A stretch of DNA of 64,000 bases from NCBI GenBank assembly GCA_037783545.1, contig JBBELK010000064.1:62001-126000 (forward strand). Reading direction: 5' to 3'. A program made the position numbers and the translations under genes. Of the stretch, positions 1 through 12,231 are shown piece by piece. How positions within the stretch are numbered: position 1 is the first letter of the stretch; every line of letters begins with the position of its first letter. The DNA is from Henricia sp. BOLD:AAB3569. Its lineage: Eukaryota > Echinodermata > Asteroidea > Spinulosida > Echinasteridae. The notes below the pieces were generated by a model that was given only the letters and a program-made list of their open reading frames with translations, had not been told where the DNA came from and did no database searches.

Positions 1-51
1 ATTCAACACTGAACATTTTTAAAAACTTGCCAACAAAAGCCAGTTTCAAAC

Positions 52-643
52 CATCCTCTTGCAACAGTGCCCCTTTAACGCACTCCCTAACTCCTGCGTA
101 CAGTGGCCCTGTTGAAAAAGGCCCCATTTGGCGGTGGGACTAGCGACAGAAATCTTGTCGCCTCTGCTGGACCAATCAGGACGCTTGCAGTGCATTGTAG
201 CACGATTGCAGGCATTCAAATGTAACGCGCGCAGATTGTAAACACCGTGCATGCATGTGATACATGTACTCGGTAATGCTGGCCGTTGTCCGCGTCGCCG
301 ATTGGCTGCTATTTAAAGCATACTGGGGAATCCGTTCCATTACATTCGTCAGCATGCATCCCTGTTATTAATGTGAACAACTGCGGAGTAAATAAGGTTC
401 GTCGTTTGAAAGTTTGGTAGGAATGGGACAGTCATAAGGAACGGAACCCAATACAATTTCTGGAAAGTATAGAAATTGTTTCTTTTCGGCATAACATGAC
501 CGAATTGATTAAATTACATCAAAATGACGCGGGCGTGAGTTGGCTCAAGACAACAGCCGGCTCGCTCCACAGATTTGCGTGTATTTCCTCAGGGTATTGT
601 CACGTCGCTTCGCATAGTGGAAATTCCCTGAGATCTCAGGATG
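52..643. repeat. Dispersed ~0.6-kb repeat, copy 1
   Basis: This segment is almost identical to 10234-10827, and a diverged third copy lies at 43862-44295. All copies run from a CATCCTCTTGCAACAG-like start (missing in the third) to a CTGAGATCTCAGGATG-like end. There is no convincing coding potential. It is probably a non-autonomous mobile element of unknown class. Confidence 0.8.
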
Positions 644-1059
644 GTTTCAAACAGTCTATCAACATTAAAAAGTCATGCCAACCTTTTTTTTCTTGCGCAA
701 CATTTTCGAAAATATGCGTCAACATTAAATTATCAGTGTTGAATTATTTTTCGCTTTGGCGTGCCATAGTATGGACCGTTGTCAAGCCAGGGGAAACCCA
801 AGAATAAGAGTATACTATTTCAAACAACTTTATTAGATGGATTCAAAAACTTGGTCCCATGGTCAATTTGACCTCTCTTGGGAAATTATTCATAAATCTG
901 TCACAAATTATCATATTTGAGCGTTTGATGTCTTATTTGAATGAGGAAGATTGTAGCTTTCACACCATGCATATATTATTGACGATGGTTACGCATTCCG
1001 CGTTTAACATTCCGTTAAATGTAGATTGCATTTTTTGAGACACCCTGTATTATAACCTA
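644..1059. other. AT-rich intergenic sequence
   Basis: I see no gene, RNA or clear repeat end here. Confidence 0.5.
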
Positions 1060-1800
1060 TAGTTGTAAAGCAGGAATCGGTTTATTTGGACATGTTCGTG
1101 ACGTGTGTTTAACAGCGAACTCGAATACCACGAACAAAATATTTTTAGTATATAAGAAAATACAATTAAACAAGATAAAACGACAGCTGTTAAGGATATT
1201 TGCATGTAATTTGCATACAGTTTACTCGCTGTCAATTACCAATCTTAGTTTCCTTTTTTACAAATTAAGTTTCCTTTTTATCGAATCTCAAAAAGTATGG
1301 ACCTCACATTGCAATAACTTATTTAAACAAAAAACTTTGAGCGTTTCAAATATATATAAAAAAAAAAACTTTCCTGTTAAAAAAATCACCTGTATAAGAC
1401 CGACGTTGTCCCACGAATATACTATAGTCCATGTAAAAAGTAGCCTTTTATAGGCGTCAGTGAAAAACTGACAGGTAGAAATCGGTATACTGATTGCTTG
1501 ACAAAAAAGCGCAAAATTAGTTTGTAAGCCACTTGACTATACAGCAAAACCAGGCTTTGCCCGTTTTCTGAGGTTAAACTTTAACGCTTTTCACTGTCAA
1601 TCCGAAATACCTCATTAGAAACCATAATTAACCGCTCGGCGAAGTAGTCTTGTTTCTATAGATAAGGGTGTCATCAATCCACATTGTCCTTATTAGACTT
1701 GACATTGCTGATGAGTTTTCCCTGGGTGTGTCAGTCTTCCAATATCCGTTTAAAAGAGCGAAAGTGTACTGAACGTATTGGCTGTAAAATGAAACTTCAA
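1060..1800. repeat. Diverged duplicated segment (paired with 7975-8500)
   Basis: Several blocks recur in the same order in 7975-8500, including ACAGCAAAACCAGGCTTTG and AAAGGAGCGAAAGTGTA. The two copies are separated by about 6 kb and are well diverged. Reading frames across it are shadows. Confidence 0.55.
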
Positions 1801-1827
1801 AAAGCATACTTGTGGCCGGCTATAGAC

Positions 1828-1942
1828 TTGGCCCAAGACCATGGTGATCGATATTGGATTGTGCATCTTGGATATTCCTGAAATAGTGCGCCCTCTTGCA
1901 TCACTAACAGACCAGTCCGACAAGCTCACACCATGGTCTTGG
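1828..1942. mobile_element. ~115-bp MITE, copy 1
   Basis: The ends form inverted repeats around CCAAGACCATGGTG, and the interior is shared with an oppositely oriented copy at 5178-5293. It is short, non-coding and bounded by its own TIRs, as expected for a MITE. Confidence 0.65.
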
Positions 1943-2400
1943 TAATCTCCAGCTGGATCCGAATTAGTGGCTTTGGCTGTGGCTGTTGCTATGCTGTTTC
2001 ATTATGCCTAGCGTACATCGACATTGCAACTGGAAGCAACTCAACTGGGGCTAATTACATAAAACATGTTAGCACCCGATTTCTGATTGAGCAGCGCGCT
2101 CTCCATTTCATAAAGCTGTTCAAGCACTAGCAAACCAAACCGCATGCTAACCTACCGATATTTTGCTAACGCGACGCCATCTTTTTTCTTCGCCATACTC
2201 GGTGTAATTCGCCATACTCGGTGAAAGGCAAGAGTCTTCTGTGGTAGTGATAATCATCCTAAAATAGAAACATTATCGATTATGATACATGTACTTGAAA
2301 AATTTGACGTTGACTTATGAAAGCAGACGATGAACGTGTCGAACAAAACGGACGATAGCGTTGCGCGCGCACTCTCTGCACGTGCTTAGAAGAACAAGCT

Positions 2401-2495
2401 TTATAAAATAGACCCTTGCTTAAGCAATTTTCGTGCTATGCTTAATCCACAATTTTTGATTAAAAAAAAATAATATGTTTTATGAAATTGGCCCC
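2401..2495. mobile_element. MITE family B fragment
   Basis: It ends in TTTATGAAATTGGCCCC and contains TGCTTAAGCA, the signature ends of the family seen complete at 12128-12852. Confidence 0.5.
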
Positions 2496-2564
2496 AGATC
2501 AGTTGCTGTCGATGTGTGCGTAGCGCGCTCATCGACAGCAACTGATCAGTTGCGCAACTAGACT

Positions 2565-2915
2565 GGTTCCCGTCCACATATTCCACACAGGAGAATATAA
2601 GGACAGGTAAAGGGCGCTTCATATTGATCTGTAATTGGCCGTCTTTGCGCGTGCGCATTGTGTTTTTTATATTTAAAAATTGGCCAAGTCCTTTGCTTTA
2701 GGCAATGTACTTTATTTACATAATTGGATATGTTCGACACGCACGGCCAAGTTACAAATGTCAATTCAAAATCTGCGCACTTACTAAAAATATAAAAATA
2801 ATAATAACCACGTGACGGGCAGAATTCTGCCCGTCATGGCTGCCCTTTACCGATCCCTATATTTTCGCAATAAGCGAACCAATCTATAGGGATCGGGAAC
2901 CAATCTATTGCGCAA
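2565..2915. repeat. Repeat shared with 35575-35890
   Basis: Both loci begin with ACTGGTTCCCGTCCACATAT and end with a block containing CCAATCTATAGGGATCGGG, but the interiors differ. Conserved ends with variable interiors suggest a non-autonomous element family. Confidence 0.5.
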
Positions 2916-3312
2916 CTAGCAGCAACTGGGAACATCCAGTTTTCAGAGCGCGCACATCAACACGGCAAGTCGGTAAAGCCTAGATTACATTGACCTTGCA
3001 ACTGGAAGCAACTGTTGCTTCCAGTTGCTGTCGATGTGCGAGCAATCATTCAGACACACACGTGCAACTGACACCAACTAGTTGCAACTAAGACCCTTGC
3101 GAAAGGAAGATGATGGGCTTAAGGACTGTCATTGTCCGCCCATAGCAACAGCCTAGCAACGGCCATAGCCACAGCCAAAGCCACTAATTCAGATGCAGCC
3201 TTCCCTGTGCTTCAGCATTGGGGGCGTTACGTTCTACACGTTAAAATCGTGCAGCTGCACAGGGTTTTATGATGGCATACAAGGGACATCGCATACCACA
3301 GATATCTTAGCC

Positions 3313-3486
3313 TTGATCAAGGCGTTGGGCTTGTCTTCTGGACGGCCCGCTGAAGATAAAACTGAACAAAGCGCTCACAAGCTACGGAATCTGTTGCACG
3401 TATTGGCTCACAACGCGCCGCGCTACGACTATGCACACATGCACGTACATGTATCGGTACGGTCCTAAACCCAACGCCTTGAAGGT
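3313..3486. repeat. Short inverted-repeat element
   Basis: CAAGGCGTTGGG near the left end is repeated in inverse orientation (CCCAACGCCTTG) near the right end, about 140 bp away. No coding sequence is supported. Confidence 0.4.
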
Positions 3487-3489
3487 TCT

Positions 3490-5177
3490 GCATTCAGCTA
3501 GCGAAACTCATTACAGTAATAGGGAAACCACCCCAGCGTGAGCTGAAATTTCATTCATTGGTCGACGCACGGAAGGTTATGTTTGAAAAACGCTATGATC
3601 TGCGATCCCCAGTTTGTTCATCCGAGGCAGTATTAAGAGCTCCCACAAATCATTCAGGAAAGCTGTCATATTACGACCGTTGTCCCCCAGAAGTGTAATC
3701 AAATAAGTAAACAGACAAGCACAATACATGCTACGAACCCGAGAATATTTGTTGTTTTCGTCCATCGATCATGCCACGGTTCTCGTAACATGAGGACGCC
3801 ATGACATGCATAATGCATACATCGCGTCATCACGTGCTGCTCATGAAGCTCTTGGTTGGCTCAAAACAAAATTTAATATATTCATACCTTGCATACCCGC
3901 ATACTCGAAGCCCGCCCATTTTCGGCTAAAACTGGCCGAAAAAATAAAGAAAAACATTAAACCCGGAAGTGCAGACTCGACAAGGCTGTCTTTCGAGCCA
4001 GGCCAGGCCGTACGCAGCTAGTACGCAGTATGTACGCAGCCAATGTGTTGCCGTACGGGTTTACTACGGAAATCGTTATCTCACAGTGGCTCGTTTTGAT
4101 GCCGTGTGCAGTTTGCATGCGCTAGAACCAATATTCTCTCGTACAGCAAAAAAACCTGGAGACGGCCTTTATGGACAAGGCTACATATATCTTTGCAAAT
4201 AATTGCAATGTCGCAAATATCTTCACAAACGAATGTATTTTGCGATGTCACGTCTCTGCAAACATGTTTGTAAATATATTCGCAAACATTTGCCAAGAAA
4301 ATTATGCCCCCGAAAATATTAGCAAAGATAAAACGGTTATGTTCGATGTTTCTTGTAAGCCGCCTTATATTTTTAAAACCATTCGAAGTGCGTACACGTG
4401 GTGTGCGAAGCGCGTGCGCGGGTTTTTGTATTCAAATGGCGTTTAACAATAGGAACAATAGGGGCCGCGATTGCCAAAGGCGTCCACGATTTGGAATCGT
4501 GTATACAAAACAAATTAGAGCATGTCGCCAAAAAACTAAGTCCAAACAAAAGAGGAACAATGGGACGTCCGCGGTGGAGAGTGGGTTCACACATAGGTGT
4601 ACGCGCAACTGCATGCATTCATCCGACGCGCTGCTGTATCTGGGTCGCTCGCTGATTGGTTCCCTAGAAAAGCATAGGCAAAAACAGAGAAAAAGTTAAC
4701 AGCGAGCAAGTTCGGGCGGGCGAGTATAACTAGACTAACCATAGTCGATCTAGATGTCACCGAACGCTGCGTGGTTTGACTAGCTAGTCTGACTAGAGGA
4801 ACCAAGCCCTAGGGGTAGGTTCATCTCTATTCAGTTGTAATCACGTCACTTTTTAAGATGGCGGGAAAGGTAACGCGATTGGAAAAAAAGCTTTCGCTAA
4901 AAAAGTGTTAATTTATATCAGAATTAAAGATGAATTAATAACCAATTCTATGGTAGCTTTTGGTGAACGAGTTGAAATGTCTTCAGTAGAACATAAGAAG
5001 GCAAACAATTGCTTGTTTTTTGTAAACCGTTGGCGGCGGCCAGTGCAGACGATTTTGGCCATGTTTGACTAGATTTGCCTGAAGACGCGTTCGGGTGAAA
5101 AACAAACTAGGCATGTGTGAAAACAATCGCAAATTTACTAATGGTCAGCACCAGAACTTGCTCATGAGTGGCAATTT
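3490..5177. other. Intergenic sequence, no gene seen
   Basis: Overlapping short frames on both strands at 3.8-4.8 kb show no protein family features. CAAACATTTGCAAATAT-like words recur around 4180-4300, but no element ends could be defined. Confidence 0.45.
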
Positions 5178-5293
5178 CCCAAGACCATGGTGTCAGCTTG
5201 TCGGACTGGTCTGATATTGCTGCAAGAGGACGCACTATTTCAGGAATATCCATGGTGCACAATCCAATATCGATCACCATGGTGGTCTTGGGC
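5178..5293. mobile_element. ~115-bp MITE, copy 2 (inverted relative to copy 1)
   Basis: This is an inverted copy of 1828-1942 with the same CCAAGACCATGGTG-type ends and the shared interior word ATTTCAGGAATATCCA. Confidence 0.65.
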
Positions 5294-6565
5294 CAAGACT
5301 AACTTGTGGCAAGTGCATGTGCTAAATTATTAACTAATCTAACACACACACAAAAATCAACTATACCAACTTACGATTGCAATAGACGAGTGCCCCAAAG
5401 TAGCCAGTAGCAAACATTGGTAGCGTTACTGTACGTCGAACGCAGCCCAGCCGAGGTTTATTCCGCGTGCACATAAATCCAAAACAGCCTTTGTCCTTTT
5501 TGACCCATTTTGGCAAATGGCCCTTATCTGCGCATACGCGAGCGTTGAAGTTACCATATCTTCAGCTCCAATGTAATTTTACGTTCACAGATCCCCAACA
5601 TTTTTTTTAGAAATCCTATTCAAACACTCAGTGGTTACAGGTACAGGTGAACACTAGGCCTACTACTTTGTCCAAGTTTCTCTCCAAAGTCCAACCAATA
5701 GTTCGGCATCGCTGGCATGGCGTGTCTACGCGCCGATGGACCTGCGCGCGTTGCGTCTGTCTGTCGGAACAAGGTTTTCAAAAAACCCACACAGGTTTTT
5801 CCAGTGCAAGCTGTTTACTCCCATATATAGTGTCACGTATGTATGTGTTGCTGCGGGAGCCCGGGATGATGAGCTACCATAGGAGTCTTGGTTATAGCAG
5901 CGGCATCAGAGGCAACATTCCCACGAGTGCTGCTGTTTACGCTAGCGCTGAACACTAGGAATTGCTTATTTGCTTATAAATGTACCAGTGTGGCGTGAAG
6001 GAAATCATCTTTACAAGGAGTTACAGCGAGTTGTCATCTAAGTTCGGTCTGTCAACTTGTCGAGATCGTACTGCATGGCGCAGGTATTGTGTCACAACGT
6101 CCTGCCGGCAGGTACTGGGAGCTCCGCGGGGTCTTCTCCCGAGTCATAATCAGCGGGCTTGAAGCTTAGGATTATTAGGGTGATGTTGTGAAGAAGGGGG
6201 TGGGGTAGGAGGGGAGCGAATGATGTGGCTAAGCCAGCGGGTCAGCCGTTTGGTAACCAGTCGATGGTCGGGTGGCTGTTTAGTGCGCTCCCGAAGCACA
6301 GTGTTTGGGCAGATGGTCTTGTCGTACATTCTTGATGGTCCGTAGAGTAGCACATAGGACAGAGGCATTGTAGATACGGAATTTAGTGTAGCAGGATATT
6401 GAGCGATGGCACCAAAAAGGTCTCCATACAGACTGCATGACTCCGGCAGTGGACACTGAGTGAGACCCGACGTCTAGTGATCTCTACGCAATATATGACG
6501 CTGGCATGCATGGTATCGGTGGCGTAAGCCACATACAAGGTAAATGGCTTTAGAGCTTGCAACGG
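5294..6565. other. Intergenic sequence downstream of the GPCR gene
   Basis: No gene or clear repeat boundary is visible. I found no AATAAA close to the GPCR stop on the minus strand, so the 3' UTR end is unknown. Confidence 0.4.
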
Positions 6566-7606
6566 CTACGTGTGGTTATTTCTAACTGTGAGATCGAAGG
6601 CAGCAGCCACCCTTGTGTGGCGATGGCAACAGCGAAGAAAAACATAACTCCGAAGTTCCTGCTGAAACTTCTTGTATTTTAAGGCATAGACGAAAGGGTT
6701 TACCGCAGAGTTCAGAACCGCTATCATCGTTTCTATCATCCCGAGCGTGTGTTTGGTGTCCCTGTCTATTTTGTTGTTGCTTACTATGATGATCATAAGT
6801 ACGTGGACAGAAAGCCACGTGAGAATATAGAGTACCGCGACGATCAAAAGAACTTTGATAACTCGCCTGCAGGCCAGCAAGAGCTCATTGGCCGGAGCGT
6901 GGTTGTTCTCACGCTGCTGTTTCTTTGCATTGTCTCGAAGGTTGATCAAAATTTTCACATAGCTCCAAAATATGACAAAGAGGGGAAATAACCATACGGA
7001 GTTAATTATGAGAAGCCATGTCGCACTTTTGGTGGACGCGCCGTCGGGGTAACATTGGTCTTGGCTCTGGTCGTAATACGGATTCACTGCAAACGGAAGG
7101 TGTGCAATAAACCCCAGGCCCCAAATGGCAGTAGTGATTATGACTAGTCGTCTTCTGGTGAAGAAAACCGAATACCGCAGTGGATGTACAATAGCAAGGT
7201 ACCTTTCGAAGGTCACAGCGACTATACTGTACGTAGACACGTTGCACAGAAACCACATCACTTCATTATCATATAACAGCCTGCAAATTAATTCTTTGTA
7301 TACCTTACTTTTCTCGTTTGTTTGAAATGTAGAAAAATACCTTTCCTGAAAAATGACATTAGCCAAACAGATCAGACTATCAACCACTGCCATATGGGCA
7401 ATAAGGAAGTTTGTTGCATTGTGCATGGATTTCGCTCTCGCTATAATGACACACACCATAATATTTCCAAGTATACCAATTGCGCTCAGAGTCATTCGCG
7501 CGATGAACAAACCATTTTCAACACCGTTGTAAGAGGTTGGCGAACTTGTCGCGGAATAGTTCCTTCGAAAGCTGTCGTGTAAATCCATGTTGATCATAGT
7601 TACCAC
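6566..7606 (-). CDS. Class A (rhodopsin-like) G-protein-coupled receptor, intronless
   Basis: The 346-residue product is a full-length seven-helix receptor of the plasma membrane that should signal through heterotrimeric G proteins. Seen in the sequence: an N-terminal sequon (Asn16-Tyr-Ser), the TM1 GN pair (Asn48), Asp76 in TM2, Cys108 at the TM3 top with a partner Cys185 in loop 2, the ERY motif (134-136, a DRY variant) followed by LAIVHPLRY, and NPFVY (303-307) in TM7 followed by a basic helix 8. The usual TM6 CWxP reads TWLS (263-266), so the conserved proline is missing. Overall it resembles peptide-receptor-like orphan GPCRs of invertebrates, but I cannot name a ligand. The first in-frame Met is chosen; Met4 and Met7 are alternatives. 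The single-exon structure is common for expanded GPCR families. Confidence 0.9.
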   Translation of the reverse strand: MVTMINMDLHDSFRRNYSATSSPTSYNGVENGLFIARMTLSAIGILGNIMVCVIIARAKSMHNATNFLIAHMAVVDSLICLANVIFQERYFSTFQTNEKSKVYKELICRLLYDNEVMWFLCNVSTYSIVAVTFERYLAIVHPLRYSVFFTRRRLVIITTAIWGLGFIAHLPFAVNPYYDQSQDQCYPDGASTKSATWLLIINSVWLFPLFVIFWSYVKILINLRDNAKKQQRENNHAPANELLLACRRVIKVLLIVAVLYILTWLSVHVLMIIIVSNNKIDRDTKHTLGMIETMIAVLNSAVNPFVYALKYKKFQQELRSYVFLRCCHRHTRVAAAFDLTVRNNHT

Positions 7607-7974
7607 CCAGTAGCTTATGATGTAGGCCTACCTCTGTACTTTTGTTATGAAAATTTGCTCGATACACAGCTGCAAAAAGAATGGAAACCAAGATCAGAAA
7701 AAGACACGCTCGTGCTTCAGAACCAGAATTTGTAATCTATATATACAGTGCACTCGTGTTATAGAAAGGCAGTGGTAGGCCTATAGCCACGGGGATGGGG
7801 CACCGACGCTCCTACTCATCTCCCAAAACAGCTTTCCTAATGTTGTCAGATATAAAGTAACAGTATCGACTCATGGTTCTTCTCCTTTGCTTTTCACTGG
7901 TCGGTGCCCCTTGTTCCCCCCAAAACTCCATCAATATACATGTACAAAAGCAAACTCCTTTCATAGCCTATATA
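7607..7974. other. 5' flank of the GPCR gene
   Basis: No coding sequence is seen. It should hold the receptor promoter, but no distinct core motif can be assigned. Confidence 0.35.
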
Positions 7975-8500
7975 GAACTTCGCTGTATTAGTTTACCCGC
8001 CGTCAAATACCAATCTAAATTACATAATTATCTTTTTTACTGAAACCTCCATGATCGCATGTAGTCGGGATGGACCACAAATCGATTTATCTCATGTATA
8101 TGAATTTGAGACATGATACCTTTCAGCGTTTCAAATAAGTTTCCCCTTCGAATGAAACATTTAAAAACAAAATTCACCTGTAAACAATTCACATGTAAAA
8201 CCGGCGCAGAGTAACGACAAACGTCCGTTGCTTTACGAATATAGTACTTAGTAAAACGTATCCTATTAGCGTTAGTGAAGAGCTGGCGTGTGGAAATTGC
8301 TACTGCTTGCTTGACAACAAAGATGAAAATGAGTTTGTAAGCCACTTGGCGTACAGCAAAACCAGGCTTTGTCGGTTTTCTGTGGTTGAACTTTAACTTC
8401 ACTAATTACCCTCGGTGAAGTACATAAGGGTGTGTTTTTCCTGGCTGTGATAGTATCCATCTTAAAGGAGCGAAAGTGTACGAAAGTGTAGGCTATAAAT
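7975..8500. repeat. Diverged duplicated segment (paired with 1060-1800)
   Basis: It shares ordered blocks with 1060-1800. No long intact frame is credible as a gene. Confidence 0.55.
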
Positions 8501-8559
8501 AAAACTTAAAAAAACGTACTTGACTGCGAAAGGCTTATCAGGCTTCCGATGAGGTTACG

Positions 8560-9410
8560 ATGCGCTACCGGGCTGAAAATCGGGAAGAATGAGCGGCGAC
8601 CCACCAGGTGCCGGAGGGCGACCGGTGATTTTTTGGACGCCGGGGACACGCCGGGAAGAGATCGGGAGAAAATAGCGCGGAGTTATTTTCTCCCGATGTC
8701 TTCCCGGGTGGACCCCCATCGGGGAGGCATCCGTGACACACCAGTGGGGGACCCGTGGGTGACCCTCCGGGGGCCTATCGGGCGCCGTCCTAATCGGAAG
8801 GAATTTCGCCGCCGGCGCCCTTCTCTGGTGGCCGGAGGGTGATCGGTGCATGGGTGACTGGTCGGTCATCGGAGAATGTCCGGTGTGTCCCCCGCCGGGC
8901 GCCAGTCATAATCATGACATCGCACGGTGCCCGGTGGGCACGTACAGGCTTCCGAGAGGCGGCCGGACGGCGCCCGGCCGTACGCCGGTGAAGTGACAGT
9001 GTGTTAACAGTGCATGTATTAGGTATATAAAAGTCGCAACCGGTACCGGCCGGGCGCTGGCGGGCGTCCTTTTATACGCGAAGGGAACGCGCCCGGCGTC
9101 CATCCGGGTGCCGGCCGATGCCCGGATGACTGCGATGACGACGGCCGGGTGCCGTCCGGGGACTCGTCGATGCCCGGGCGGTTCCCGCCCGATGACCGTT
9201 GGAAAAGCGGACAATATGGCGCTACCATTTTTTCGAAAATCGAGCGGCGGCCCACCGGCCATCGGCCGGTGACTGCTTGGGGAACCTCCGGACACCTCTC
9301 CTCTCGCCGATATGTCAAAGATATGTGGGAAATTTAACAGACATCGGGACGCCGGTGAAAACCACCGATGTCTCGACATCGGTGGCACGCCGGTGGAAAT
9401 GTGACCTAGC
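8560..9410. mobile_element. GC-rich inverted-repeat element
   Basis: Composition jumps abruptly to GC-rich relative to both flanks. The sequence is built from repeated words in both orientations (GCCGGTG, CGGCCGGTG, CCCACCGG), and the outer parts (GAAAATCGGG... and CGAAAATCGAGCGGCGG...) are related. A strong hairpin sits at 8652-8707. Open frames across it are by-products of high GC. It is probably a non-autonomous DNA element. Confidence 0.55.
8652..8707. repeat. Strong hairpin inside the GC-rich element
   Basis: Two arms of about 23 nt (CGGGAAGAGATCGGGAGAAA and its near-perfect complement) flank a loop of about 8 nt. Confidence 0.7.
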
Positions 9411-10233
9411 TTTTAGTCAGTGTTATGAGTAGTATACTTTTGGTTGGAAAAGAGCCATTGTGTGTGCAGGTACGTTCCAAGCCTCGCTGTAGAGACGAGG
9501 CTTGAAACGCATAGACAGTCTGGCATCACCTTCCCAATCGCAGGTCGCATTTTAAAAATTTTGGATGCAGGGCCACGGATACCGATTGCCTCGTCTGCGT
9601 CCATAAAGTCATACCAATTTCTGATTAATTAAATTAAAAAACTATTTTATTAAAAACATACAAAACATGCGCAAAAGGTATCTTGGGGTGATTGCGAAAG
9701 ATGGCGGACCGATTTATTATTGTTCGGCGTTGCAGATATCGCCAAGTGATGATGTCGACGCGGTGCTTGACATGCTCATTTTGACTTTCGTATAGATAGG
9801 CCTAATATGGCTTGTGACATATTCATATTTACTTTCCTAATTTTGTTGGCTGTAAATAGTCCCTGCAATATTAAAAACCAGACAGCAATTTGTCATCTTG
9901 CAATCACAGACAGGCAATTTCAGTGCCAAGTTTAAGTACCTCCATGGTATGGACCCTTTGCACGGCGATTAGGCATGTCATTGCAACAAATCGCAATAAA
10001 TTATTGCAACATTTGCAAATAACGTAATGACGCCAATTTGTGCGGGAAAATTTTCCAAACAAATTAGCAACCTAACGCAGTTGGTGGGCAATATAAGGAG
10101 CCGGCCAAAATTGTCAACATTTTCACAGTTGTACAGAGAGTAGTAATTTTTCAAGACCCTTTTTCCTCCCCTAAAAAAAGCGCATGTAAATTCCTACGCG
10201 GCCTTTGACCCTTCCGGCCCTCTCCCCCTTCCT
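9411..10233. other. AT-rich intergenic sequence
   Basis: I see no gene or repeat boundary. Short frames show no family features. Confidence 0.4.
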
Positions 10234-10827
10234 CATCCTCTTGCAACAGTGCCCCTTTAACGCACTCCCTAACTCCTGCGTACAGTGGCCCTGTTGAAAA
10301 AGGCCCCATTTGGCGGTGGGACTAGCGACAGAAATCTTGTCGCCTCTGCTGGACCAATCAGGACGCTTGCAGTGCATTATGCAGCACGATTGCAGGCATT
10401 CAAATGTAACGCGCGCAGATTGTAAACACCGTGCATGCATGTGATACATGTACTCGGTAATGCTGGCCGTTGTCCGCGTCGGCGATTGGGTGCTATTTAA
10501 AGCATACTGGGGAATCCGTTCCATTACATTCGTCAGCATGCATCCCTGTTATTAATGTGGACAACTGCGGAGTAAATAAGGTTCGTCGTTTGAAAGTTTG
10601 TTAGTAATGGGACAGTCATAAGGAACGGAACCCAATACAATTTCTGGAAAGTATAGACATTTTTTTTTTTCGGCATAACATGACCGAATTGATTAAATTA
10701 CATCAAAATGACTCGGGCGTGAGTTGGCTCAAGACAACAGCCGGCTCGCTCCACAGATTTGCGTGTATTTCCTCAGGGTATTGTCACGTCGCTTTGCAGA
10801 GTGGAAATTCCCTGAGATCTCAGGATG
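10234..10827. repeat. Dispersed ~0.6-kb repeat, copy 2
   Basis: Near-identical direct copy of 52-643, with only scattered substitutions and small indels, which implies recent dispersal. Confidence 0.8.
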
Positions 10828-11263
10828 CCCCTTCCTATGCTTTGTAGAACAACTTTGGACGACCCCTAACTTCACATACAAAGGCTTCAATAGAGTAGTG
10901 TTGCCACACCTGGACCGGAGCACCTGCATATCATTTGTCACTGATTTGTCACACGCCTGATAGGCTTCTCTCTATATTCCCTCATCTCACATTGATGATC
11001 AACATGTTGAGTAGCAGAATTACGCAACTGTTAATTAACTAATTATTAACAAACTATTGTGTAAACAGAATTGGCAACAGGGTTGTGCATTTTCTTACTC
11101 AACAACTGCTGGATTGCATACTTAGACAACGTTGAGTAAAATGCCGAGTACAATTTTACACAACGTTTTTGCAGTGTACTTTTTTGTAAACGTTCTGCTG
11201 ATTTTTCCTGCCTATGCCTATAGGACCTATAGTTCATCCAGCAAGAACATTTTCAGTGAATGC
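10828..11263. other. Intergenic sequence
   Basis: No supported feature. Confidence 0.35.
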
Positions 11264-11533
11264 TGTTGTTAACTTCATGGCATTTTCGGCAACTATAGGC
11301 TCTTCAACTACACGGCATAGCTTCAACCTTACTTTATTATCAACTCAAGATGACGAAGAAGGAGATGCAGTTTTATAAGTGGGAAGAAACCCCCCAGGAG
11401 ATTTCCCTGGGGAAAACCCACACGGTCAAGTATGGACTGCAAACCCAATCCACATACACGTCCCGGAATCGAACCTGGGACACCACAGGTGAAAGGCGGC
11501 CAGAAAAGAACCACTACAACCCGACCGCCCTAT
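11264..11533 (-). mobile_element. tRNA-derived SINE (family 1), near full length
   Basis: On the minus strand a tRNA-like head carries an RNA polymerase III B box, AGGTTCGATTCC (11465-11476). It is followed by a body with TGGGTTTGCAGTCC and GTGGGTTTTCCCC, then a tail with GAGTTGATAATAAAGTA. Related copies lie at 16455-16685, 21500-21772 and 25560-25685. Confidence 0.8.
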
Positions 11534-12127
11534 TTCAGCGGAGATTTTTCATGGGTGTTTCAATCCCAATCTAATCTATAACCCCTTCAAAAGGAATATC
11601 AAACATTAGCACCATTTTTGACCACTGGTGATGATTTTTGAAGCACAGGGTGGCGTACGTAAATGGGACTCTAAAAGTTCGTGGGATGACCCTGTTATAG
11701 TAAAAGTAGAATACATTTCAGCAAGTACATGTATTATCAAAAAGTACCAGTATACACCGGCCATTGTACATACGGTCAAGGCTGGGTGATTTTGTAATGT
11801 ACGCCGCAGGGTGGAAAAATGAATTTAAAAAGAACGAATTAAGTACATCGAAAGTGATAACTGTAGTGTAGGCCTACCTGTTGAAAAAAAATCCATGCAT
11901 GGGTGGCTATTGGCGCCAAAAAGGCTGTAAATTTCAATGCTGAAAGCTGTAACCGTCAGACACAAATCCTGTATATTCCTTTGATTTAAATTGCCACCTA
12001 TTTATTGCCTTTTCCGCACGTACGCACTTTTTGCAGATTTTCAGGGCTGCACTGTTGACTCGCATAAACGCACATCACTAAAATGCATCAATATAGGATA
12101 TTTTTTAGTGCAATACATGAGTATCCA
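11534..12127. other. Intergenic sequence
   Basis: No supported feature. Confidence 0.35.
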
Positions 12128-12231
12128 GGGGCCAATTTCATAAAGCTGTTTAGCAAAACAAATTGCTTAATCCAAAATTGGTTTGCTTTATAAAAATGGG
12201 TTTCCATTTAAAATCTATATGATGTGTATTA

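Larger units (their letters stand above)
1953..3196. mobile_element. Foldback-type element, ~1.2 kb
   Basis: The left end (1953-2000, beginning GATCCGAATTAGTGGC) is an inverted copy of the right end (about 3130-3196, ending GCCACTAATTCAGATGC). Inside it, short GCAACTGGAAGCAACT motifs recur in both orientations, including a hairpin at about 2996-3030. A piece of MITE family B (2401-2495) lies within it. Confidence 0.6.

Noticed and set aside
8549..9388. Open frames of 97-158 codons in the GC-rich region
   Set aside because: Frames overlap on both strands, lack family features and follow from high GC in a repeat element.
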